From: a virus
IMG/VR virus record: IMGVR_UViG_3300001828_000097
Coordinates: 1 to 22,078 of that record
Reading direction: 5' to 3' (one strand)
Length of the DNA stretch: 22,078 nt
Shown: positions 16,083 to 21,663 of the stretch, in pieces
How positions within the stretch are numbered: the stretch's first letter is position 1
Layout: each line of letters starts with the position of its first letter
Made by a program: the position numbers and the translations under genes
The notes under the pieces: model-generated
Database searches by the model: none
What the model was told of the DNA's origin: nothing
The model's input: the letters and a program-made list of their open reading frames with translations, nothing else

Positions 16083-16664
16083 ATGTCAATGCAGAATTAT
16101 CTTAGGGTAGACGAGATCAGAGACACAAGTAACAGATCTTGTGTTGTAAGTGGTTACAACAACATTGTAGACACCGACTATATTGCAAGTACAAATAGAA
16201 CGAAATATACTGCTCAAAATGGTGGTAGTGGAACTAGACTTGTTGATTTGATTCTTAAAGTCCAACCAAAGAAAACCAGTAACATCATTATGTGTCACTG
16301 GTCTTTGATGCATGAGTTCCATCACAATATGGTGTTTACTATTCAGAAAAGAGTAAACAAGGGTAGTTGGGGTCTGGTTACATCTCCGTCTAATGAGAGA
16401 GGTTACAACAGTGATTCGGGTAACAATAAGTGGTCTGGTTATGCAGTCTCTCCTTATGACCGTAACGATGACAGTACGGCCCAGATGACAATGTTCACTT
16501 ATCCTTTCGTTGCTGCAACAACGAACTTGGTTGAAATTGCCGTTGCTGTTAAGTCATCTGGTGGCCAAGAGTGGGGTGCTCTTAATTCTACTAGAGGTGC
16601 CTGGGGTCAGGGTGGTCATGAATCTGGTCAATCTGTTGGTTGGCTTTGGGAATTGGACACCTAA
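16083..16664 (+). CDS. Fibre-like virion protein, paralogue 3
   Basis: A 193-aa protein, the most diverged of the three. It has the strongest ribosome binding site in the window (AGGAGGT at 16069-16075, 7 bases before the ATG), so it may be made in larger amount than its neighbours. The N-terminus has the YLRVDEIRDTSN anchor; CHWSLMHEFHHNMVFTIQKR matches the strand pair of the other two. YDRNDDSTAQMTMFTY replaces DDSSTPHT, and GGHESGQSVGWLWEL replaces the C-terminal HENGVS block. It is a candidate receptor-binding protein; function is inferred. Confidence 0.74.
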   Translation: MSMQNYLRVDEIRDTSNRSCVVSGYNNIVDTDYIASTNRTKYTAQNGGSGTRLVDLILKVQPKKTSNIIMCHWSLMHEFHHNMVFTIQKRVNKGSWGLVTSPSNERGYNSDSGNNKWSGYAVSPYDRNDDSTAQMTMFTYPFVAATTNLVEIAVAVKSSGGQEWGALNSTRGAWGQGGHESGQSVGWLWELDT

Positions 16665-16668
16665 ATAA
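16661..16668 (+). promoter_or_regulatory. Possible T4-type late promoter box
   Basis: CTAAATAA overlaps the stop of paralogue 3 and lies 41 bases before the ATG at 16702. It has the same sequence and similar spacing to the boxes at 117 and 875. A short weak stem followed by a T-rich run (16673-16695) lies just downstream, so a decay or termination signal is also possible here. Confidence 0.3.
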
Positions 16669-16701
16669 ATTCAGGAAATTAGTTCTTTCTTTTTTATTAC
16701 A

Positions 16702-17088
16702 ATGCCTTCACTAACTAGAAGAAAAATCTTTTCAGCGTGTCCAGATATTACCACTGCTGTTTCAGCGTTGAGACCTGGAGCATCATTTGCTGTTGAGTAT
16801 CACGATGATGATACTGCCGATTATGACAGCATCCAATGGTACGAAGAAAACACTCAAGAGATTCCTACAAGACAAGAAGTTCTTGCAAAACTCGATGAGT
16901 TGAGAGCTGCATGGAATGCTCAAGAGTATTCTAGAACCAGATTTTCTGAATATCCTCACGTTGAAATTCAATTTGCGTTGTTGTACGATGACATCGCAGC
17001 TGGTAAGTTCGGTGAGGATGCCAAGACTGGAGATTGGTTCACCACAATCAAGGCCGTCAAAGATAGACATCCTAGACCTGAGAGTTGA
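16702..17088 (+). CDS. Small phage protein, possible fibre-assembly family
   Basis: A 128-aa protein. After a short N-terminal part, it has the pattern IQWYEENTQEIPTRQEVLAK, a helix, then YSRTRFSEYPHVEIQFALLYDDI, and ends in WFTTIKAVKDRHPRP. This Trp ... Pro-Thr ... helix ... EYP ... LYDDI ... IKAVKDxxP layout is familiar from small proteins next to tail-fibre genes in many phages (XkdW/DUF4376-like), some thought to help fibre assembly. No Shine-Dalgarno is obvious. It is the last gene before the modification operon, whose promoter overlaps its stop codon. Confidence 0.7.
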   Translation: MPSLTRRKIFSACPDITTAVSALRPGASFAVEYHDDDTADYDSIQWYEENTQEIPTRQEVLAKLDELRAAWNAQEYSRTRFSEYPHVEIQFALLYDDIAAGKFGEDAKTGDWFTTIKAVKDRHPRPES

Positions 17089-17113
17089 TAATTTAATTAG
17101 TTCCTGATATAAT
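17085..17113 (+). promoter_or_regulatory. Near-consensus sigma70 promoter
   Basis: TTGATA (17085-17090), a 17-base spacer, then TATAAT (17108-17113), with TG one base upstream of the -10 (extended -10). That is 5/6 and 6/6 matches to consensus with ideal spacing. Transcription would start near 17120, leaving about a 20-base leader before the ATG at 17140. In T4-like cyanophages such promoters are used by host RNA polymerase early in infection, unlike the late boxes of the structural genes. Confidence 0.7.
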
Positions 17114-17139
17114 CTTCGTTATTACATTCGATATACTCC

Positions 17140-17988
17140 ATGATTGAAGACGTTGTTGTTTTTGATAATTGGTATGATAATCCTGATGAAGTGAGAGAAT
17201 ATGCTCTTTCACGAATTAGTGATAGTGATAATGACAAAATCTTATCTGGTGTAAGATCGGATAAGGAGGAGGATGAATATGATTATTACCCTGGTGTAAG
17301 AACTAATACCTCTTTGCAAAACCTCCTCTTCAATCTTGAAAAAATTGAAGATAAACTTGACTGTAACATAGATAGGTCAAAGTGGATCGTGGAGAGATTC
17401 TGCGACACTTCTGACCTATCTTTGTTTAGTTTTGACTTTGTAAAGGGTCTAATGGTAGTCAAAGAGTTTCCAGACATTCAAGTTAATGTTCTGAATACTG
17501 GTTTGGCAGCTAATGGTGCGTTTCAATTTGTTCCAAAAGGTACAAAAACTTGGAATCATTTTGATGACAAGACCACATATGCTGCGGTTGTTTATTTGAC
17601 TCCCAATCCACCAGAGAGAACAGGTACGAGTTTTTTCAAACGCAAAAAAACAGACAGTACATCTTTTAAGTATGTTGATAATCCTCAGGGTGGTATAATT
17701 GCTGAAGATCCCTGGATTGAAAAAGAAGAATCGATCGACCCAAATGCATGGGAAGAAGTTAATACTGTAGAGAACGTTTATAACAGATGCATCATTTACC
17801 CTGGAAAACTGTTTCATGCGGCAACGGGATTCTTTGGTGAGACTAATAAAGATTGTAGGTTGACTCAAGTGTTTTTCTTTAATACTAATGATGAAGAATA
17901 CATCACAAAAGTTGAAAATAGAATCGAATTCCTTGAAAAAAGGTTAGAATTAGAAAAAGAACAACTTGAGAGACTGAAACAACGATGA
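17140..17988 (+). CDS. 2OG-Fe(II) oxygenase-like protein, DUF6445 type
   Basis: A 282-aa protein, first of the four-gene operon. It opens with VVVFDNWYDNPDEVREYAL and has a YPGVRT motif at ~50, both shared with the gene at 18539. A double-stranded beta-helix core follows: His140-Phe-Asp142 as the HxD iron motif, strand AAVVYLTP, TGTSFFKRK, distal His226 in KLFHAA, and Arg240 (RLTQVFFF) placed to bind 2-oxoglutarate. Residues ~253-281 add a charged coiled-coil tail absent from its paralogue. The substrate is unknown. Families with this layout hydroxylate protein side chains or small molecules. It overlaps the next gene by ATGA. Confidence 0.8.
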   Translation: MIEDVVVFDNWYDNPDEVREYALSRISDSDNDKILSGVRSDKEEDEYDYYPGVRTNTSLQNLLFNLEKIEDKLDCNIDRSKWIVERFCDTSDLSLFSFDFVKGLMVVKEFPDIQVNVLNTGLAANGAFQFVPKGTKTWNHFDDKTTYAAVVYLTPNPPERTGTSFFKRKKTDSTSFKYVDNPQGGIIAEDPWIEKEESIDPNAWEEVNTVENVYNRCIIYPGKLFHAATGFFGETNKDCRLTQVFFFNTNDEEYITKVENRIEFLEKRLELEKEQLERLKQR

Positions 17989-18542
17989 AGGGTGAATGGG
18001 CCATATGGAAAGATGCTTTCTCATCAGAAGAATGTGATAGTATTCTAGAACGTGGTAAGAATCTTCCCGTGAATCAGGCTAATCAGGGTTTGAATGGTGA
18101 GAACCCTGATCTGACTTATCGTAGAAGTAAAGTCAAGTGGATGCATGAGGATATATACCGCGATGTATTTGAAAAAATGTGGAGTATGACCAACAAAGTC
18201 AACAGAGACTTTTTTGGATTCCACATTGACAATCTTGAGTATATGCAACTAACCGAATATCATGAGGTAGACAAGGGAGAATACAAGAGACATCATGATA
18301 TTTTTTGGTTGAATGGTCAGGAAAAACAAAGAAAGTTGTCTGTTGTTTTACAACTAACTGATCCTAAAACTTATGAAGGTGGTAGATTATCACTTGAGGT
18401 TCAGAATCAAAAACCATTTGATTACTTTGAAAAAGGAACAGTCATTTGGTTTCCATCTTTTGTGGAACATTGGGTGACACCAGTAACAAAAGGTATCCGT
18501 AATAGTGTAGTTTGCTGGTTTGAAGGCCCTCATTGGAGATGA
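17985..18542 (+). CDS. Prolyl-4-hydroxylase-like 2OG-Fe(II) oxygenase
   Basis: A 185-aa single-domain dioxygenase of the P4Hc type that is widespread in cyanophages. Motifs in order: FSSEECDSILERG (helical start), YKRHHD with His103 and Asp105 as iron ligands, RKLSVVLQLTDP, YEGGRLSLE, KGTVIWFPSFVEHWVTPV with distal His162, and Arg172 for the 2-oxoglutarate carboxylate. All catalytic residues are present. It likely hydroxylates an amino-acid side chain of a protein. The collagen rod has only two Y-position prolines, so classical collagen prolyl 4-hydroxylation is not an obvious job. It starts and ends with ATGA overlaps. Confidence 0.85.
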   Translation: MKGEWAIWKDAFSSEECDSILERGKNLPVNQANQGLNGENPDLTYRRSKVKWMHEDIYRDVFEKMWSMTNKVNRDFFGFHIDNLEYMQLTEYHEVDKGEYKRHHDIFWLNGQEKQRKLSVVLQLTDPKTYEGGRLSLEVQNQKPFDYFEKGTVIWFPSFVEHWVTPVTKGIRNSVVCWFEGPHWR

Positions 18543-19117
18543 GACAAAATATCATTGTCATTGATGACTTTTACTCTAATGTTGATGCAGTAAGAGAGTT
18601 TGCACTCTCTCAACCATTCAACGTAACTGGCAATTACCCAGGAGTCAGAACAGAAAACTTTCTGAATGAAAGTACAAAAGAAACAATACAAGACATCTTA
18701 CTCCCACATGCAGGGAGAGTTATAAACTGGTTAGAAACTAGTGAAGAAGGATACAGTGGTGCATTTCAAATCACCACTGGTTCTAACAAAAGTTGGATAC
18801 ATAATGATGCCTACAATAATTGGGCTGGAGTTCTTTACCTAACACCTGATGCTCCTGTAACAGGTGGAACAGGATTCTTTAGATCAAAACTTGATGGATC
18901 ATTTACTGGTCCTGATGATCACAAATGTTTCCCAGATGCCCCTAGTGATGTATGGACCAACATGGATATGTGGGACAAAGTTGCTGAGGTTGGAAACGTT
19001 TATAATCGAATTGTATTGTTTCGTGCTGATCAGTGGCACACATCTTTAGATTATTTTGGTGAAGACTTTAACACTGGTCGTTTAACACAAGTATTCTTTA
19101 TTAAGACAGAAAGATGA
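18539..19117 (+). CDS. Second DUF6445-type 2OG-Fe(II) oxygenase-like protein
   Basis: A 192-aa protein. I chose ATG at 18539 because it overlaps the previous stop as ATGA, as elsewhere in the operon; an in-frame TTG two codons earlier is less likely. It is a paralogue of the 17140 gene: IIVIDDFYSNVDAVREFAL start, YPGVRT at 33-38, His88-Asn-Asp90 as the HxD motif, GVLYLTPDAPVTGGTGFFRS, distal His167 (QWHTSLDYFG) and Arg181 (RLTQVFF). It lacks the coiled-coil tail. The active site appears intact. Two related enzymes flanking the P4H-like gene suggest different substrates or a heteromeric complex; this is inference. Confidence 0.8.
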   Translation: MRQNIIVIDDFYSNVDAVREFALSQPFNVTGNYPGVRTENFLNESTKETIQDILLPHAGRVINWLETSEEGYSGAFQITTGSNKSWIHNDAYNNWAGVLYLTPDAPVTGGTGFFRSKLDGSFTGPDDHKCFPDAPSDVWTNMDMWDKVAEVGNVYNRIVLFRADQWHTSLDYFGEDFNTGRLTQVFFIKTER

Positions 19118-21018
19118 AAACATTTGTGGTAAGTCTTAAAAGACGACCAGATAGAAGAGAACTGTTCAATAAGAATAATCCATCATTAGAGTATGAAATC
19201 TTTGATGCTGTTGATGGCCGTGAGATCAATCACCAGTGGTTGTTGAATAATAACTTTGATACTTACAAGTATTGGAAAGATCCTATCAATGAAACACACT
19301 TGACCCATGGTGAGGTAGGTTGTTTCTTGTCTCACTACAGACTCTGGGAGTTGTGTATCAAGATCAACAGGCCAATCATCGTTCTTGAAGATGATGCTAT
19401 GTTGACTGATAGGTTTTCTATCAAGGAAATTGAAAAAGTTTTCATGCGTGGATACAATTTCTTGTATCTTGGTTACAGAGAGATGAATGTGTCTGAGGAT
19501 ATTGATGACACATTTGTTAGACCCAAGTATCCATATTGGACCGTTGGTTATGCACTCAAACCAGAAGCTGCACGGAAACTGGTAACCAATGTCGCTGCAA
19601 AAAATATCATTCCTGTTGATGAGTATCTTCCTTTGATGATGGAGTCTCTGAAGCCAATTGCTTACAGAGAGAATGTTGTCAACCCTATGGGTAGAGATGT
19701 CGGTGGTACTGATGTTGATCCATACAATAGATATGATTACTTCCTAGACTTTAGAACTCATTGCATTACAGTCGGTAGTGATGATTCTAAGTGTGAGAAA
19801 CTACACCACTCATCGGCTCATTATGGATTTGAGTTCTTGAACATTGGAAAAGATGTTGAGTGGAAAGGTACTGACATGTCGGGACCTGGTGGTGGTCAGA
19901 AGATCAATCTATTGAAAGAGTTCATTCAAACCATTCCTGATCATGATACAGTTCTATTTGCTGATGGGTATGACACATTTGCAAACGAACTCATCGAAGA
20001 GATTGAACGTCGGTTCTTAGAGTTTAACTGTCGAGCACTATTTGCTGCGGAAGAATGGTGTTGGCCTGATGAAAGTCTTGCCGATTCTTTCCCTGAAGCC
20101 ACAATGGAGTTCAAGGGTAGAGTGCAACCATCACCATACAGGTATTTGAACAGTGGTTTGTTTATTGCTCGTGTTGCTGAACTGAAAAGAATACTTGCAG
20201 AACCTATAGAAGACCATGAAGATGATCAACTTTACTATCACAAACAATTCCTGAGTGGTAAATTTGATATTCGTCTTGACACTGAATGTTATGTGTTCCA
20301 GTGTTATGATTCTGTTGTATGCAATAGTCAATCAGATTCTTTTAACTTCAATCAACGCAATCAGATATACAATCCAAGAACAGAATGTTTCAGTTGCATG
20401 TACCATGGAAATGGTGGTGATGATGCAAAACAACATTTTGAGAAACTATATGCATCGTTCTATGGTAGCCCAATCGTCTACATTCCAACCCATAATTATG
20501 AGATCCTAGAAAAGGATATGTTGTTGGTTGATTATCTGACACCAACAATGTGTGACGATTTGATTGACATTGCAGACAAACATGGTGGATGGGGTAGTCT
20601 CTCTTATGATAAGTTTCCTGCACAAGAGATCAGACTCAAGGAACTTGGTTTGTGGAGAGAGATGGAAGTTCATTGGAAACGTCATCTGTATCCAGTCATC
20701 GAAAAGTATTGGAAACCAATGGAAATGTATGGGATGCGTGATGCATTTGTGATGAGATATGCTATGGATACTCAACGTAAGTTAAATCTTCATACTGATG
20801 CATCACTTGTCACTGGATCTGTGAAACTTAATGACAACTATGAGGGTGCGGATTTGGTATTCCCCAGACAGGGTATTTCCAACAAAGATATACCAATCGG
20901 TAAATGTATCTTGTTCCCAGGTACAGTCACACACGGCCATGAGTGTACAGAACTCAAGTCTGGAGTTAAGTATAGTTTGACAATGTGGTCATGTAGGTAT
21001 CCTGGTGACACCGTGTGA
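19114..21018 (+). CDS. Three-domain collagen lysyl hydroxylase/glycosyltransferase-like enzyme
   Basis: A 634-aa protein with three enzyme domains. Residues 1-~205: GT25 glycosyltransferase (FVVSLKRRPDR, HGEVGCFLSH at 65, EDD at 92-94, VDEYLP at 168). This family includes the collagen galactosyltransferases COLGALT and LPS transferases. Residues ~214-450: a PLOD/LH3-type glucosyltransferase (EWKGTDM, GGGQK at 259-263, FADGYD with Asp284/Asp287, CWPD at 316, YLNSG at 344, DDQL at 370, HGNG with His431); these match the Mn and substrate motifs of human LH3 as I recall them. Residues ~452-630: a lysyl-hydroxylase-type 2OG-Fe(II) domain with His560-x-Asp562, His609 and, where LH3 has Arg, Lys619. 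It lies last in the operon (ATGA overlap). It may hydroxylate lysine and add Gal-Glc. An alternative is modification of another protein or glycan. Confidence 0.85.
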   Translation: MKTFVVSLKRRPDRRELFNKNNPSLEYEIFDAVDGREINHQWLLNNNFDTYKYWKDPINETHLTHGEVGCFLSHYRLWELCIKINRPIIVLEDDAMLTDRFSIKEIEKVFMRGYNFLYLGYREMNVSEDIDDTFVRPKYPYWTVGYALKPEAARKLVTNVAAKNIIPVDEYLPLMMESLKPIAYRENVVNPMGRDVGGTDVDPYNRYDYFLDFRTHCITVGSDDSKCEKLHHSSAHYGFEFLNIGKDVEWKGTDMSGPGGGQKINLLKEFIQTIPDHDTVLFADGYDTFANELIEEIERRFLEFNCRALFAAEEWCWPDESLADSFPEATMEFKGRVQPSPYRYLNSGLFIARVAELKRILAEPIEDHEDDQLYYHKQFLSGKFDIRLDTECYVFQCYDSVVCNSQSDSFNFNQRNQIYNPRTECFSCMYHGNGGDDAKQHFEKLYASFYGSPIVYIPTHNYEILEKDMLLVDYLTPTMCDDLIDIADKHGGWGSLSYDKFPAQEIRLKELGLWREMEVHWKRHLYPVIEKYWKPMEMYGMRDAFVMRYAMDTQRKLNLHTDASLVTGSVKLNDNYEGADLVFPRQGISNKDIPIGKCILFPGTVTHGHECTELKSGVKYSLTMWSCRYPGDTV

Positions 21019-21037
21019 CGGTCATTCGACTGTCACA
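21014..21037 (+). terminator. Hairpin at the end of the modification operon
   Basis: TGTGACGGTC at 21014-21023 pairs with GACTGTCACA at 21028-21037 (10 bp including one G-U) around the loop ATTC. It contains the stop codon of the 634-aa gene. No T-run follows, so it is not a textbook terminator. It may stabilise the mRNA end or block read-through between the operon and the promoter right behind it. Confidence 0.45.
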
Positions 21038-21043
21038 AGCCTC

Positions 21044-21072
21044 TTGACATATACTTCGGACCTAGATATATT
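21044..21072 (+). promoter_or_regulatory. Sigma70 promoter for the downstream small gene
   Basis: TTGACA (perfect -35), a 17-base spacer and TATATT (5/6 to the -10). Transcription would begin near 21079-21080. This argues against the in-frame GTG at 21079 as start and for the ATG at 21097. Confidence 0.65.
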
Positions 21073-21096
21073 AGTCAAGTGTTTCACCTCAGACCA

Positions 21097-21261
21097 ATGA
21101 CCGAACTCATGCAGAAACGTCGTTATCGCGTTGTTCTGGATCTTGAAATCCTTGATGATAGTCACCCCGAAGAGTTCAACTGGGAAAACATGCTTGACAT
21201 TGGTGCTGATGAATATGTCAATCTGGTCAGTGTTGAGGAAGAGAACGATAATATCTGGTAA
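21097..21261 (+). CDS. Small acidic phage protein
   Basis: A 54-aa protein I do not recognise. The start is placed at ATG 21097, about 18 bases after the predicted transcription start. It begins with a basic stretch (MQKRRYRVVLDLEIL) that looks like a beta-strand and then turns strongly acidic (DDSHPEEFNW, VEEENDN). It may be a small early host-takeover or regulatory protein, given its own sigma70 promoter and terminator; this is inference from position. Confidence 0.6.
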   Translation: MTELMQKRRYRVVLDLEILDDSHPEEFNWENMLDIGADEYVNLVSVEEENDNIW

Positions 21262-21287
21262 ATAGTACGATACATTACAGTTAATTA

Positions 21288-21312
21288 AAAGGGGATCTCT
21301 TTGGTCCCCTTT
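21288..21312 (+). terminator. Stem-loop terminator
   Basis: AAAGGGGATC (21288-21297) pairs with GGTCCCCTTT (21303-21312), a 10-bp stem with one T-G pair around the loop TCTTT. The 3' side ends in TTT. It ends transcription of the 54-aa gene and forms the upstream half of a stem-loop/promoter cassette. Confidence 0.7.
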
Positions 21313-21313
21313 G

Positions 21314-21322
21314 TGGTATATT
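21314..21322 (+). promoter_or_regulatory. Extended -10 promoter-like element
   Basis: TGGTATATT gives a TGnTATATT extended -10 directly behind the terminator stem and 20 bases before the ATG at 21343. No good -35 is visible. It is supported mainly by the second copy of the same block at 21635. Confidence 0.4.
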
Positions 21323-21342
21323 GGCCAAGTCGAGACAAACAA

Positions 21343-21498
21343 ATGAAACTCAGCATCCAAGAGGTTGACGCACTCATTACTGCTCTTCAGTTGATGAATG
21401 TGCGAGATCAAAACAATCAAGAGAGGGTAATGAATGTAAAGTATGCAGAGATTACTAAAAAACTTGAAGACTATCGATTCCAAATGACTGCTTTTTGA
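21343..21498 (+). CDS. Small helical phage protein
   Basis: A 51-aa protein of unknown function. ATG at 21343 is preferred over an in-frame TTG at 21301, which lies in the terminator hairpin. The sequence (SIQEVDALITALQLMNVRDQ, then a Lys/Glu-rich helix KYAEITKKLEDYRF) predicts two helices, possibly a helical hairpin. It is one of the short genes behind a stem-loop/promoter cassette. Its stop overlaps the start of the next ORF. Confidence 0.6.
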   Translation: MKLSIQEVDALITALQLMNVRDQNNQERVMNVKYAEITKKLEDYRFQMTAF

Positions 21499-21617
21499 TG
21501 AAACTTCTTTTTGTTATTTCTGGTGTTTGGTTTCTACACTGGTTGACTGAGATTCCACTCAAACTAATACAAATGGGTAGTGTGCCAGTCACCTATCCGT
21601 CCTGGGGGCCCTTGTGA
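21498..21617 (+). CDS. Possible tiny membrane-associated protein
   Basis: An ATG overlapping the preceding stop (TGATG) opens a 39-aa frame, MKLLFVISGVWFLHWLTEIP followed by a mixed tail. The first ~17 residues are strongly hydrophobic and could span or enter a membrane. Its stop codon lies in the loop of the following terminator. Translational coupling supports it; its small size and lack of known relatives keep confidence modest. Confidence 0.4.
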   Translation: MKLLFVISGVWFLHWLTEIPLKLIQMGSVPVTYPSWGPL

Positions 21618-21630
21618 GGGGGCCCCTTTT
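21604..21630 (+). terminator. GC-rich stem-loop terminator
   Basis: GGGGGCCC (21604-21611) can pair with GGG and CCCC at 21620-21626 with one bulged G, followed by TTTT. It is the most GC-rich stretch of the region and closes the small-gene unit just before the helicase gene. Confidence 0.65.
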
Positions 21631-21640
21631 CGTGTATATT
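21612..21640 (+). promoter_or_regulatory. Promoter-like element before the helicase gene
   Basis: TTGTGA (4/6 to -35), a 17-base spacer and TATATT (21635-21640). The -10 block belongs to the repeated cassette also found at 21317. Transcription would start near 21647, giving a leader of about 17 bases. The -35 lies within the terminator stem, so termination and initiation may be mutually exclusive. Confidence 0.45.
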
Positions 21641-21663
21641 GGCCATATTGAGACGGAGACCTG

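Larger units (their letters stand above)
21306..21654 (+). repeat. Repeated stem-loop/promoter cassette (PeSL-like)
   Basis: Two intergenic copies, at 21306-21336 and 21623-21654, share CCCCTTT, a GTG, TATATTGGCCA and, after a few bases, GAGAC. Each follows a GC-rich terminator stem, and a start codon comes 6-9 bases after GAGAC. The layout (terminator hairpin, promoter, new small gene) matches the mobile promoter-stem-loop cassettes described in T4-type phages. Confidence 0.65.

Noticed and set aside
14923-16664. Diversity-generating retroelement acting on the fibre-like paralogues
   Set aside because: There is no reverse transcriptase and no template/variable repeat pair with adenine-specific changes; the 29-base repeat is identical rather than mutagenised.
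16673-16695. Weak terminator (AGGAAA/TTTCTT stem then T-run) before the 128-aa gene
   Set aside because: The stem is only 6 bp, AT-rich with a G-U pair, and overlaps a possible late promoter region; not strong enough to list as a feature.
17985-18542. Classical collagen prolyl 4-hydroxylase for the phage rod
   Set aside because: Nearly all prolines in the rod are in X; only two triplets (GPP) have Pro in Y, the position such enzymes modify. The fold call stands, but the collagen-proline role is not supported.
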